NCBI RefSeq assembly: GCF_014836715.1
Contig: NZ_JACSQI010000012.1
Coordinates: forward strand, 62,001-126,000
Direction: 5' to 3'
DNA: 64,000 nucleotides
Origin: Escherichia whittamii
GTDB taxonomy: Bacteria > Pseudomonadota > Gammaproteobacteria > Enterobacterales > Enterobacteriaceae
A program made the position numbers and the translations under genes. Below are positions 53,811-64,000 of the stretch, in pieces. The stretch's first letter is position 1. Each line of letters begins with the position of its first letter. The notes beneath the pieces are model-generated. The model saw only the letters and a program-made list of their open reading frames with translations. It had not been told where the DNA came from and ran no database searches.

Positions 53811-55094
53811 GTGAACACATTTTCAGTTTCCCGTCTGGCGCTGGCACTGGCTTTTGGCGTGACGCTGACCGCCTGTAGCTCAACTCCGCCCGATCAACGT
53901 CCTTCTGATCAAACCGCGCCTGGTACCTCTTCTCGCCCGATTCTGTCGGCAAAAGAAGCGCAGAATTTCGATGCTCAACACTATTTTGCGTCCCTGACGC
54001 CTGGTGCTGCGGCGTGGAATCCTTCACCTATTACTCTGCCAGCTCAACCTGACTTTGTTGTCGGACCGGCGGGTACACCAGGTGTGACGCACACGACTAT
54101 TCAGGCAGCGGTGGATGCGGCAATTATCAAACGTACCAATAAACGCCAGTATATTGCCGTGATGCCAGGTGAGTATGAAGGCACGGTCTATGTCCCCGCA
54201 GCTCCGGGTGGAATCACCGTCTACGGTACAGGCGAAAAACCGATTGATGTGAAAATTGGTCTTTCCCTTGATGGTGGCATGAGCCCTGCCGACTGGCGTC
54301 ACGACGTCAACCCGCGCGGCAAATATATGCCAGGTAAACCAGCGTGGTATATGTACGATAGCTGCCAGAGCAAACGCAGCAACAGCATTGGCGTTCTGTG
54401 TTCTGCGGTCTTCTGGTCACAAAACAATGGCCTGCAACTGCAAAACCTGACCATTGAAAACACGCTGGGGGATAGCGTAGATGCGGGTAACCATCCGGCG
54501 GTGGCACTGCGTACTGATGGTGACAAAGTGCAGATTAATAACGTCAATATTCTCGGTCGCCAGAATACTTTCTTTGTGACCAACAGCGGTGTGCAGAACC
54601 GTCTGGAAACTAACCGTCAGCCGCGTACCCTGGTGACTAACAGTTATATTGAAGGGGATGTGGATATCGTTTCTGGTCGCGGCGCAGTAGTGTTCGATAA
54701 CACCGAATTCCGCGTGGTGAACTCCCGTACTCAGCAAGAAGCGTATGTGTTTGCACCGGCTACGCTGTCCAATATTTACTACGGTTTCCTCGCGGTAAAT
54801 AGCCGTTTCAATGCTTCCGGTGATGGCGTCGCACAACTGGGCCGCTCGCTGGATGTTGATGCCAATACCAATGGCCAGGTGGTGATCCGTGATAGCGCCA
54901 TCAACGAAGGCTTTAACACGGCTAAACCGTGGGCTGATGCGGTGATTTCCAATCGTCCGTTTGCGGGGAACACCGGTAGCGTTGACGATAGCGACGAAGT
55001 ACAGCGCAATCTGAATGACACTAACTACAACCGCATGTGGGAATACAATAACCGCGGCGTGGGTAGTAAAGTGGTTGCAGAGGCGAAGAAGTAA
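53811..55094 (+). CDS. ybhC: YbhC, outer-membrane lipoprotein of the pectinesterase-like family (acyl-CoA thioesterase)
   Basis: A 427-residue lipoprotein with a lipobox LTAC (Cys22) and a right-handed beta-helix domain of the pectin methylesterase family. Reported as an outer-membrane protein with acyl-CoA thioesterase activity rather than pectinase. Family motifs include GVTHTTIQAAVDAA and GRQNTFFVTNSGVQ. The GTG at 53811, with GGAG 8 bases upstream, gives the K-12 length. The lambda attB core ends 49 bases before this start. Confidence 0.92.
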   Translation: MNTFSVSRLALALAFGVTLTACSSTPPDQRPSDQTAPGTSSRPILSAKEAQNFDAQHYFASLTPGAAAWNPSPITLPAQPDFVVGPAGTPGVTHTTIQAAVDAAIIKRTNKRQYIAVMPGEYEGTVYVPAAPGGITVYGTGEKPIDVKIGLSLDGGMSPADWRHDVNPRGKYMPGKPAWYMYDSCQSKRSNSIGVLCSAVFWSQNNGLQLQNLTIENTLGDSVDAGNHPAVALRTDGDKVQINNVNILGRQNTFFVTNSGVQNRLETNRQPRTLVTNSYIEGDVDIVSGRGAVVFDNTEFRVVNSRTQQEAYVFAPATLSNIYYGFLAVNSRFNASGDGVAQLGRSLDVDANTNGQVVIRDSAINEGFNTAKPWADAVISNRPFAGNTGSVDDSDEVQRNLNDTNYNRMWEYNNRGVGSKVVAEAKK

Positions 55095-55110
55095 GAGCTA
55101 TTAACTTTTT

Positions 55111-55214
<104 letters not shown>

Positions 55215-55236
55215 ACCTGCATTCACATGGCGTTTT

Positions 55237-57498
55237 TTACATCTGACGGTTTTTATTGAAGTTAATCAAGCTGCCCGCCTTGATAATCTCGCGCTCTTCG
55301 GCAGTCAGACTTTCCATATACAGCGTGATTTCCGTTACCGGCGTATCTTCATGGATCACATAACCTTTGAACGTCGCACCTGGATTATCCAGCGCCGCTT
55401 TAATGCCAGGAATATAAATGTAATCCCCCACGTCAAAGCTCGGTACTTCTGCCATCTGCAGCGGTAACATCCCCCAGTTAATGACATTAGAACGGTAGCG
55501 TTTGGTGGCGTACTCCTCGGCAATATTCGCCAGACCACCAATTACACGCTGGCAACTCGCCGCCTGTTCACGTGCAGAACCATCGCCTGGTTTGACTGCA
55601 TAGACCATGCTGCCAATTTCTGTTTGCAGCGGATCGATATGTTCCTGACCAGCAATCTGCTTAATGCGCGCAAACACCTCTGTCAGCTCGCTGACATTCC
55701 CCGCCAGACGCTGATTTTCCAGCTCGGCAGTCGCTTTACTTCTGCCAACATAGCCAGGATCGCGGCGTGACAGGGTAAACTCCGCCAGACCAATCGGATT
55801 TGAACGATACGAAGAAGTTTCCCCGGAAGGAATCAGTTCGTCGGTGGTGGTCACCTCATCGAGGATCTTCGAGCACACTTTGAGGACGATATTGTCAGTC
55901 AATGCGCCTAATTCCGGCCAGTCTTTGATGTTCGGTCCGTAGATCAGCGGTTGCTGGGTCGCCCCTTTCACAAACCCCTGATAAACACGGTTTTTATACG
56001 GTGTGACATCGAAGGCGTACTCCGGCACGTTGTCCCAGCAGTCCAGCTCACTTGCAGATGTTAAGTAACCACCGTTTGCAGCTGTTGCAGCGATAGAACG
56101 GGCGTCCATCAACGCCACCGCTGACATCTGCCCATTAGCTGGCTTAGAGCCTTCGCGGTTCGGGAAGTTACGCGTGGTGTGGCGAATACTCAAACCGTTG
56201 TTGATTGGCGTGTCGCCCGCGCCAAAACATGGGCCGCAGAACGCGGTTCTGATGATTGCACCTGCACCAATCAAATCTGCTACCACGCCTTTTTTGGCTA
56301 AATCCATAAACACCGGCTGTGATGACGGGTAAACCGCCAGCGAGAAGGTGTCATTGCCACAGGATTGACCGCGCAGCGCGTTTGCTGCGGCGATCACGTT
56401 TTCATAATTACCACCAGAACAGCCTGCGATAATCCCCTGCTGCACTTTCAGGCGGCCATTTTCGACTTTATCCAGCAATGAAAGTTTGGCTTTACCGTGC
56501 GCCACGCGCTCGGACTCAATTTCAATCTCACGCAGAATGTCAGTCAGGTTCTGATTCAGCGTGTCGATTTCATAAACGTTGCTCGGATGGAACGGCAGTG
56601 CAATCATCGGCTTGATGGCACTTAAATCAACGCTGATGCAGCCATCGTAGTACGCCATCGGTTGTGGGTTAAGCTGGCAGTAATCCTGGCCGCGACCATG
56701 CAGCGCCAGCCAGTTATGGACTTCCTCATCGGTTTGCCAGACGGAACTTAAACAGGTGGTTTCGGTAGTCATCACGTCAACGCTGTTACGGAAATCCGTA
56801 GAGAGCGAGCTAACGCCCGGTCCCACAAATTCCATCACTTTATTTTTGACGTAGCCGTTTTTAAACACGGCGCCGATAATCGCCAACGCCACATCCTGCG
56901 GTCCTACATATGCCGCAGGTTTTCCGGTCAGATGCACCGCAACAACGCCCGGATAGTCGATATCCCAGGTGTCATTAAGCAGTTGTTTTACCAACTCGCC
57001 GCCGCCCTCACCGACCGCCATTGTACCTAATGCGCCGTAACGGGTGTGGCTGTCTGACCCGAGGATCATTTTGCCGCCGCCCGCCATCATTTCACGCATA
57101 TATTGGTGGATAACCGCAATATGCGGAGGCACAAAAATACCGCCATAACGCTGGGCCGCCGATAAACCAAAAATATGGTCATCACCGTTAATGGTACCGC
57201 CCACAGCGCACAGTGAGTTATGGCAGTTGGTCAGTACATACGGCAGCGGGAAGCGTTCCATGCCAGACGCTTTAGCTGTCTGTACAATACCAACAAAGGT
57301 AATATCGTGTGAGGCTAAGGAATCAAACTTAATTTTAAGTTTGTCCATATTTCCGGACGTATTATGAGAAGAGAGAATAGACCAGGCAATAGTGCCTTTT
57401 TTGGCTTCTTCTTTTTTTACTTCGCCGGTGAAATGTTCTTCAGAAATTATTTCGTTATTACTGGCGAGAAACACGCCTTTATCAGATAACTTGATCAT
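55237..57498 (-). CDS. ybhJ: YbhJ, aconitase-family protein
   Basis: A 753-residue aconitase-like hydratase. Cluster-binding cysteines appear in [10 protein letters not shown] and [13 protein letters not shown], and [12 protein letters not shown] is a substrate-site motif. It is a paralogue of AcnA/AcnB with no assigned reaction. ATG at 57498 has GGAG 7 bases upstream and gives the K-12 length; the frame continues 8 codons further. With ybhH (isomerase-like) and ybhI (carboxylate transporter) it suggests a tricarboxylate degradation pathway. Confidence 0.9.
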   Translation of the reverse strand: MIKLSDKGVFLASNNEIISEEHFTGEVKKEEAKKGTIAWSILSSHNTSGNMDKLKIKFDSLASHDITFVGIVQTAKASGMERFPLPYVLTNCHNSLCAVGGTINGDDHIFGLSAAQRYGGIFVPPHIAVIHQYMREMMAGGGKMILGSDSHTRYGALGTMAVGEGGGELVKQLLNDTWDIDYPGVVAVHLTGKPAAYVGPQDVALAIIGAVFKNGYVKNKVMEFVGPGVSSLSTDFRNSVDVMTTETTCLSSVWQTDEEVHNWLALHGRGQDYCQLNPQPMAYYDGCISVDLSAIKPMIALPFHPSNVYEIDTLNQNLTDILREIEIESERVAHGKAKLSLLDKVENGRLKVQQGIIAGCSGGNYENVIAAANALRGQSCGNDTFSLAVYPSSQPVFMDLAKKGVVADLIGAGAIIRTAFCGPCFGAGDTPINNGLSIRHTTRNFPNREGSKPANGQMSAVALMDARSIAATAANGGYLTSASELDCWDNVPEYAFDVTPYKNRVYQGFVKGATQQPLIYGPNIKDWPELGALTDNIVLKVCSKILDEVTTTDELIPSGETSSYRSNPIGLAEFTLSRRDPGYVGRSKATAELENQRLAGNVSELTEVFARIKQIAGQEHIDPLQTEIGSMVYAVKPGDGSAREQAASCQRVIGGLANIAEEYATKRYRSNVINWGMLPLQMAEVPSFDVGDYIYIPGIKAALDNPGATFKGYVIHEDTPVTEITLYMESLTAEEREIIKAGSLINFNKNRQM

Positions 57499-57551
57499 CA
57501 AATGCTCCAGATATCTGCGCACCGTAAAGTGCGCAGAAAGATAATAAATGG

Positions 57552-57680
57552 ATATACTCTAAATAATTCGAGTTGCAGGAAGGCGACAAGCGAGTGAATC
57601 CCCAGTCACTTACATAAGTAAGTGACTGGGGTGAGCGAACGCAGACGCAGCACATGCAACTTGAAGTATGACGAGTATAT
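57552..57680. repeat. ERIC (IRU) element between ybhI and ybhJ
   Basis: About 129 bases bounded by inverted ends ATATACTC and GAGTATAT. The centre holds GTGAATCCCCAG...AAGTAAGTGACTGGGG followed by TGAGCG, the conserved ERIC core. Its last base abuts the ybhI stop codon. It lies inside an apparent operon and would form a long hairpin in the mRNA. Confidence 0.93.
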
Positions 57681-59114
57681 TTACAGCATGTTCCAGCCGA
57701 TCAGCATATTCCACCACCATACACCGAGGGTGATATGCACCAGGAAGGTTAATATCGTCAGTACCGCACCGACCAACCACCAGGATTTAATATCGTTATA
57801 ACCCACACCAAAGATGACCGGGCCTGCTGCACCACCGTAGTGAGTGACCATACCGCCGTAGGAGTTGGAGAACAGCAGCGCCAACGCGGTTAACATTAAC
57901 GGTGCGCCGGAGACGTTCGCCAGCATGGCAAATACAGGTAACATAGCAACGATATAGGCACTACCGGAAGCGAAGAAATAACGTACGATGATGCTAAGGA
58001 AAATAATGACGAAGAAGGCAACGTTACCGTGACCATCAAATGCCAGGTTATTTTTAAAGACTTCAGCTAACCATTCGAAGAATTTAACTTTCGATAATAA
58101 TGAGCTTAAGCCGATAATACCGCCGTACCAGATTAAGGTATTCCAGCCGCCTTTATTTTTAACCACGTCTTCCCAGGTCACAATACCCAGCAGCAGCATG
58201 GTCGCCATAACAACGATTGCCACGGTGGATTCATCAACCCCCAGAGACTTACTGAAAATCCAGCCCAACAGCGCCAGCACAAAGACACCGAGCAGCATTT
58301 TTTCGCGGATTTTCATCGGCCCGAGTTCAGCAAGACCGGCTTTAGCGATAGTTTTGTTATCCACCTTTTTAATTTCTGGCGGATACATGGTGTAAATGAC
58401 CAGCGGAGTGACCAGCAGCATAATGATGCCCGGTAAACCAGCAGCCAACGCCCATCCCCCCCAGCTAATTTGCAGGTGCAGAATGTCGTTGATCATTTTC
58501 AGCGCCAGAATGTTCCCCGCCATTGCAGTAAAGAACATGTAGCTGGTGGTTTTGGTGACCATGTAAATGGACATCATCAGGTAATGTCCGACACGACGCG
58601 GGCTTTTTTCCGGTTCTGACCCCAAAGCCACCGCCACGCTGTTGATGATCGGTAACACAATGCCGCCCGCACGCGCGGTGTTAGACGGTGTTGCCGGAGC
58701 GAGTACCAGATCAAGGAATACCGTAACGTAACCCAGCCCCAGGGTAGTGCTACCTATTTTACCAATCAGCAGATAGGCAATACGTTTACCTAAACCGGTG
58801 GTCACAAACGCGGCGCTTAAGGTGAACGCCGAGAATACCAGCCAGGTGGTACCTGAAGAGTAACCGCTTAATACGGCGGTGGTTTTAAACGCACCGTCGG
58901 ATAAGTTACCGACCACCACCATTGAGGCAGCAACGGCAATTAACAGTACGACTGGTTCCGGGAAAGGCTTGATAACCAGCCCCACAATCGCCGCCAGGTA
59001 GATACCAAAAAGTACCCATGCCAGTTCGCTTAACCCTGCCGGAGCGGGTATAACGCCAATAATACATGGGATCGCTAATATCAGAATTAGCTTCCATAAC
59101 GATTTCTTGTTCAT
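57681..59114 (-). CDS. ybhI: YbhI, DASS-family di/tricarboxylate transporter
   Basis: A 477-residue inner-membrane protein with about 12-14 helices of the CitT/DASS family (divalent anion:sodium or anion exchange). The substrate-site motif is APATPSNTARAGGIVLPI in the first repeat, with NSYGGMVTHYGGAAGPV in the second. Predicted to carry succinate, citrate or related acids. It lies between ybhH and ybhJ on the same strand; an ERIC element follows its stop directly. Confidence 0.92.
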   Translation of the reverse strand: MNKKSLWKLILILAIPCIIGVIPAPAGLSELAWVLFGIYLAAIVGLVIKPFPEPVVLLIAVAASMVVVGNLSDGAFKTTAVLSGYSSGTTWLVFSAFTLSAAFVTTGLGKRIAYLLIGKIGSTTLGLGYVTVFLDLVLAPATPSNTARAGGIVLPIINSVAVALGSEPEKSPRRVGHYLMMSIYMVTKTTSYMFFTAMAGNILALKMINDILHLQISWGGWALAAGLPGIIMLLVTPLVIYTMYPPEIKKVDNKTIAKAGLAELGPMKIREKMLLGVFVLALLGWIFSKSLGVDESTVAIVVMATMLLLGIVTWEDVVKNKGGWNTLIWYGGIIGLSSLLSKVKFFEWLAEVFKNNLAFDGHGNVAFFVIIFLSIIVRYFFASGSAYIVAMLPVFAMLANVSGAPLMLTALALLFSNSYGGMVTHYGGAAGPVIFGVGYNDIKSWWLVGAVLTILTFLVHITLGVWWWNMLIGWNML

Positions 59115-59189
59115 TTAAAATCCTGTTCTTTCTGTATGACTCATACAGAAGTCCTTTATTGAATATCCTTATCACGACAACGAAATTTT

Positions 59190-60242
59190 TCAGGGAAGAT
59201 AAACTTCACCGGAAAATATTTTTCTGGTCGTTCGAATAACAGATGCACGTAACGTTGCGGCATCCTGACCTTCATTACTTAAATGAACGTCAAGCGCACC
59301 ACTGGGGTGTTCAATATTAATATTGCCGTATCCTACAGAAGGAACAATTTGTCGGGTAACGGTGCCTTCCAGCGCACAACTACTGGAAATGGCAATAGCA
59401 CCGGTTATCGCCAGCGCGCGATGGCAAGAATGCGGCATAAAATAACGCACATTAATTGCCCCACCTTTCTGCGCTGGAGAAATAAGCACAGGTTTAGGGA
59501 TCACCATATTACTGACATCACCTAAGCCCATAGCTTTACCCGCTTGTAGACGGATAGATTCGATGCGGGCTAATAATGATTTGTCGGCATCCAGTTCCGC
59601 CGGTAATTCATAGCCTGTTTTTCCCAGATATTCAGCCGGAATAATGACAACTGGCATCGCCATATCGATACAAGTCACCGGGACATCGTCAAAATAATCG
59701 ATCTGTTTATCGGTCGGAAAAACTTTTCCGGTTTTGGTTCCGGCAGCATTCAGGAAAGTGAGCGCGACCGGTGCGGCAGTTCCTGGCACACCGTCGATTC
59801 TCGCGCTCCCCTCGTACTCGACAACACCATTTGGCGTTTGCACATCAGCTTCGATGAACGTGCCTGTATTAACGTTGCGGATACGTACGCGGGTGATTGG
59901 TGATGTCGCAGCGATCAGGCCATTTTCGATAGCAAATGCCCCAACCCCAGACAGCATATTGCCGCAGTTAGGCGTGGTATCGACACGTTGCTCATGGACG
60001 ATAACTTGAGCAAACAGATAATCGACATCAGCATGCGGATCGCTGGAACGGCTAATAATGGCGACTTTACTGGTCAGCGGATTACCGCCACCGATACCGT
60101 CAATTTCCAGATCGTTACCGGAACCCATAATTGCCATCAATATTTTATCGCGCTGCGTTTGATCATCGGGTAAGTGTTCCGCTAACAGGAACGCGCCCCT
60201 CGAGGTTCCACCTCGCATCATCACGCAGGGTATTTTTTTCAT
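59190..60242 (-). CDS. ybhH: YbhH, PrpF/AcnD-accessory-like isomerase
   Basis: A 350-residue protein of the PrpF family (diaminopimelate-epimerase fold), which isomerises double bonds in aconitate-like acids. Motifs are MMRGGTSRGAFLL at the N-terminus and PNCGNMLSGVGAFAIE. The residues CVMM-RGGTS and PNCGN supply the cysteines typical of the fold. It is the first gene of ybhHIJ, divergent from ybhD. The pairing with an aconitase homologue mirrors prpF-acnD. Substrate unknown. Confidence 0.9.
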   Translation of the reverse strand: MKKIPCVMMRGGTSRGAFLLAEHLPDDQTQRDKILMAIMGSGNDLEIDGIGGGNPLTSKVAIISRSSDPHADVDYLFAQVIVHEQRVDTTPNCGNMLSGVGAFAIENGLIAATSPITRVRIRNVNTGTFIEADVQTPNGVVEYEGSARIDGVPGTAAPVALTFLNAAGTKTGKVFPTDKQIDYFDDVPVTCIDMAMPVVIIPAEYLGKTGYELPAELDADKSLLARIESIRLQAGKAMGLGDVSNMVIPKPVLISPAQKGGAINVRYFMPHSCHRALAITGAIAISSSCALEGTVTRQIVPSVGYGNINIEHPSGALDVHLSNEGQDAATLRASVIRTTRKIFSGEVYLP

Positions 60243-60362
60243 AATAATGCCCTCAATTTAAAAACATAACTTATTGCGATATGGTTACATTAAGGGCAAA
60301 GCATCTCTAATGACTTTAGCGCCACGATTAATAACATTTTTTCATTAATTTAAGTGATTAAA

Positions 60363-60387
60363 TTGCAGTTAAACTGTTTAACTGCAA
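60363..60387. promoter_or_regulatory. Perfect 25-bp dyad between ybhH and ybhD (candidate YbhD operator)
   Basis: Arms TTGCAGTTAAA (60363-60373) and TTTAACTGCAA (60377-60387) are perfectly symmetrical around CTG. It lies between divergently transcribed ybhH and the LysR gene ybhD and contains the T-N11-A spacing that LysR regulators favour. Confidence 0.75.
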
Positions 60388-60425
60388 ATCACTAAAACGC
60401 ACCGCTTCCATTTTCCGGAGTAATA

Positions 60426-61379
60426 ATGAAGCATGAGTTATCAAGTATGAAAGCATTTGTCATGCTGGCAGAGTCCAGTTCATTTAACAATGCCGCCAAA
60501 TTACTTAATATTACGCAACCTGCATTAACACGCAGAATAAAAAAGATGGAAGAGGATTTACATATCCAACTCTTTGAGCGCACAACTCGCAAGGTTACTT
60601 TAACAAAAGCGGGAAAAATGTTGCTCCCGGAGGCGCGGGAATTAATAAAAAAATTCGATGAAACGCTTTTTAATATTCGCGACATGAATACTTATCATCG
60701 TGGAATGGTAACTTTAGCGTGCATTCCAACCGCGGTATTTTATTTTTTGCCATTGGCAATCGGCAAATTTAATGAGCTGTATCCCAATATTAAAGTGCGA
60801 ATTCTGGAACAAGGCACGAATAATTGCATGGAGTCGGTGCTCTGCAACGAATCTGACTTTGGCATAAACATGAACAACGTCACAAATTCATCGATAGATT
60901 TTACCCCACTGGTCAATGAGCCGTTCGTGCTGGCCTGTCGGCGTGACCATCCATTAGCCAAAAAGCAGCTGGTGGAATGGCAGGAGCTAGTGGGTTACAA
61001 AATGATTGGCGTACGCTCCTCCAGCGGCAACCGACTGTTGATAGAACAACAGCTGGCCAACAAACCCTGGAAGCTGGACTGGTTTTACGAAGTGCGCCAT
61101 CTTTCGACGTCGTTAGGGCTGGTAGAGGCGGGGCTGGGAATTTCTGCGCTACCGGGCCTTGCAATGCCCCATGCGCCCTATTCTTCGATTATTGGTATTC
61201 CGCTGGTGGAACCCGTTATACGTCGGACATTGGGGATTATTCGCCGCAAAGATGCCATGCTTTCTCCGGCAGCAGAACGCTTTTTTGCCTTGCTGATCAA
61301 TTTGTGGACTGACGATAAAGACAATTTGTGGACCAATATCGTCGAACGCCAGAGACATGCGTTACAGGAGATGAGTTAA
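60426..61379 (+). CDS. ybhD: YbhD, LysR-type transcriptional regulator
   Basis: A 317-residue LysR regulator. The N-terminal winged helix-turn-helix is AAKLLNITQPALTRRIKKME; the C-terminal two-lobe co-inducer domain runs from about residue 95. The ATG at 60426 is preceded by CCGGAG at 5 bases, and an in-frame stop lies 11 codons upstream, so the longer start I recall for the K-12 annotation is not possible here. Divergent from ybhHIJ, which it probably controls in response to a carboxylate. Confidence 0.92.
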   Translation: MKHELSSMKAFVMLAESSSFNNAAKLLNITQPALTRRIKKMEEDLHIQLFERTTRKVTLTKAGKMLLPEARELIKKFDETLFNIRDMNTYHRGMVTLACIPTAVFYFLPLAIGKFNELYPNIKVRILEQGTNNCMESVLCNESDFGINMNNVTNSSIDFTPLVNEPFVLACRRDHPLAKKQLVEWQELVGYKMIGVRSSSGNRLLIEQQLANKPWKLDWFYEVRHLSTSLGLVEAGLGISALPGLAMPHAPYSSIIGIPLVEPVIRRTLGIIRRKDAMLSPAAERFFALLINLWTDDKDNLWTNIVERQRHALQEMS

Positions 61380-61383
61380 TACT

Positions 61384-61409
61384 CCCGGCGCAGGAGATTC
61401 AGCGCCGGG
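61384..61409. terminator. Hairpin between ybhD and pgl
   Basis: CCCGGCGC and GCGCCGGG form a perfect 8-bp stem with a 10-nt loop between the convergent genes. No T-run is present on either side. Confidence 0.5.
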
Positions 61410-61420
61410 TAAATCAGCGG

Positions 61421-62452
<1,032 letters not shown>

Positions 62453-62570
62453 CTAAAATTAGTCGCTTTTGGCGGTGAATGCTGAATTAAAACTCAGAAT
62501 TTTGTCCAATAGTGGTATCGGTGTACCATTCGCGCAGACGAAAATTCTTAACCTTAATCTGGAAAACGCC

Positions 62571-63389
62571 ATGACCACACGCGTGATTGCTCTCGACTTA
62601 GACGGCACCTTATTGACACCCAAAAAAACTCTGCTTCCCTCATCGATTGAAGCGCTTGCCCGCGCTCGAGAAGCAGGTTACCAATTGATTATCGTCACGG
62701 GTCGCCATCACGTCGCTATTCATCCTTTTTATCAGGCGCTGGCGCTGGATACACCTGCTATTTGCTGTAATGGCACCTATTTGTATGATTATCATGCAAA
62801 AACCGTGCTGGAAGCTGATCCAATGCCCGTTAACAAAGCCCTGCAACTCATTGAGATGCTGAATGAACACCACATTCACGGTCTGATGTATGTGGATGAT
62901 GCGATGGTTTATGAGCATCCGACCGGACATGTCATTCGCACTTCTAACTGGGCACAGACTTTGCCGCCGGAACAGCGCCCGACGTTCACACAAGTCGCTT
63001 CTCTGGCTGAAACAGCGCAACAAGTTAACGCCGTGTGGAAGTTCGCTTTGACGCACGATGACCTGCCGCAGTTACAGCATTTTGGTAAGCATGTTGAACA
63101 TGAGTTGGGTCTGGAGTGTGAATGGTCCTGGCACGATCAGGTTGATATTGCGCGCGGCGGCAACAGTAAAGGCAAACGCCTGACGAAATGGGTTGAGGCG
63201 CAAGGCTGGTCGATGGAAAACGTAGTAGCATTCGGCGATAACTTCAATGATATCAGTATGCTGGAAGCTGCCGGAACGGGCGTAGCGATGGGCAACGCCG
63301 ATGACGCGGTAAAAGCGCGCGCCAATATCGTGATTGGTGACAACACCACCGACAGCATCGCCCAGTTTATTTATAGCCACCTGATTTAA
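62571..63389 (+). CDS. ybhA: YbhA, HAD-family (Cof type) phosphatase
   Basis: A 272-residue HAD phosphatase; K-12 YbhA acts on pyridoxal phosphate, fructose-1,6-bisphosphate and other sugar phosphates. Motif I is DLDGT, motif II is VTGRH, the Lys lies in GGNSKGKRL, and motif IV is GDNFND. ATG at 62571 gives the K-12 length; the frame runs 34 codons further upstream without a better start. The stop adjoins the modC stop on the other strand. Confidence 0.95.
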   Translation: MTTRVIALDLDGTLLTPKKTLLPSSIEALARAREAGYQLIIVTGRHHVAIHPFYQALALDTPAICCNGTYLYDYHAKTVLEADPMPVNKALQLIEMLNEHHIHGLMYVDDAMVYEHPTGHVIRTSNWAQTLPPEQRPTFTQVASLAETAQQVNAVWKFALTHDDLPQLQHFGKHVEHELGLECEWSWHDQVDIARGGNSKGKRLTKWVEAQGWSMENVVAFGDNFNDISMLEAAGTGVAMGNADDAVKARANIVIGDNTTDSIAQFIYSHLI

Positions 63390-64000
63390 TCAGGCGGTTA
63401 TCGACACACTTTTAATTTGCGCGTATAGCCACAGGCCAGGTTTGATTGCCAGTTCATCCCTGGCCCACGGGCTTATTCGCGCCCACAGCGTTTTACCGCC
63501 GACTTCCAGTTCCACTTCCACCTGACCGTTGTCGTCATAGCTATTAACGACTTTTGCGCGCAGTACATTGCGGATGCTGGTTTGTTGCGGCGGTTGTAAA
63601 ACCAAAGAAACATCGGAAGCCTGGATGCGGATGCGTAGCGCGGCTTGTAGCGGTTCATCCAGCTTATTAACCCACAAATGTTGATCGCCCAGCGCCAGCG
63701 CGGTCATCGCGTAACGCGGATGATGTTCCAGTACCGTTACTTTCAGAATGCTGCTTTGTTGCTCTTTCGGCAGCCACGGATTCATCACGCTACTGCCCCA
63801 CACTTCTTCCAGCGCACCAAACGCTTTCACCTGGCCGTTTTCCAGTACCATCACTTTGTCCGCCAGATGGAGGATCTCATCCAGCGAATGACTGACATAC
63901 AGCATCGGAATGTTGATTTCCCGCGTCAACCGTTGTAGATAAGGCAATAGCTCGCGTTTTCGCGGAAGATCCAGCGACGCCAGTGGTTCATCCAGCAATA
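63390..64000 (-). CDS. modC: ModC, molybdate ABC transporter ATPase (3' part)
   Basis: The C-terminal 203 or so residues of ModC; the 5' part, with Walker A and the signature, lies beyond the window. Visible are Walker B and D-loop ([10 protein letters not shown]), the switch histidine (VSHSLDE) and the C-terminal MOP-type molybdate-binding domain (about the last 70 residues, with [20 protein letters not shown]). ModC powers molybdate import with ModAB, feeding the cofactor made by the moa genes in this window. Confidence 0.95.
   Translation of the reverse strand, partial: LLDEPLASLDLPRKRELLPYLQRLTREINIPMLYVSHSLDEILHLADKVMVLENGQVKAFGALEEVWGSSVMNPWLPKEQQSSILKVTVLEHHPRYAMTALALGDQHLWVNKLDEPLQAALRIRIQASDVSLVLQPPQQTSIRNVLRAKVVNSYDDNGQVEVELEVGGKTLWARISPWARDELAIKPGLWLYAQIKSVSITA

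Overview
This window is a 64-kb piece of an Escherichia coli-type chromosome. Nearly every gene matches, in order, orientation and length, the stretch of the K-12 map from ybiW to modC (read in reverse relative to the usual K-12 numbering). BIME/REP repeats, one ERIC element and a lambda attB core support the assignment. It is not K-12 itself: three K-12 loci (ybiU, ybiA, ybhM) are missing and each is replaced by different DNA. Identifications rest on reading the proteins and on recalled family and K-12 knowledge; no database search was run.

Layout. 1-2288: end of the glycyl-radical enzyme gene ybiW and the sugar phosphatase ybiV. 2289-3360: an AT-rich replacement of ybiU with small unknown ORFs. 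3361-10600: ybiT, ldtB, ybiR-mntR, mntS, opgE, ompX (cell wall, manganese and envelope functions). 10954-18842: rhtA, dps, the NtrC/sigma-54 glutamine-uptake operon glnHPQ, ybiO, rlmF. 19118-28273: mcbA, fiu-ybiX-ybiI, ybiJ, ybiC, ybiB, dinG. 28444-29165: a ParE/RelE-type toxin-antitoxin pair in the ybiA position. 29321-36927: rhlE divergent from the cecR-ybhGFSR efflux operon, then ybhQ. 37060-41224: ybhP-clsB-ybhN (cardiolipin synthesis), an orphan ORF in place of ybhM, ybhL. 41360-45369: moaABCDE behind a ModE-like site and a Moco riboswitch, then ybhK. 45543-53121: uvrB with a LexA box, then the divergent biotin operon bioBFCD/bioA around the BirA operator. 53180-62416: ybhB, lambda attB, ybhC, the ybhHIJ operon with its LysR regulator gene ybhD, pgl. 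62571-64000: ybhA and the end of modC.

How it works together. Several cofactor pathways sit side by side: molybdopterin (moa), molybdate uptake (modC) and biotin (bio). Metal homeostasis appears twice, as MntR/MntS for manganese and Fur-controlled fiu for catecholate iron. SOS repair appears twice (dinG, uvrB). The core genes all look intact. The most interesting parts are the accessory swaps at 2289-3360, 28444-29236 and 40019-40489. Also notable are several strong palindromes that look like undescribed operators (29192-29236, 60363-60387, 11850-11879) and a lambda attB whose right arm carries the phage-type base.
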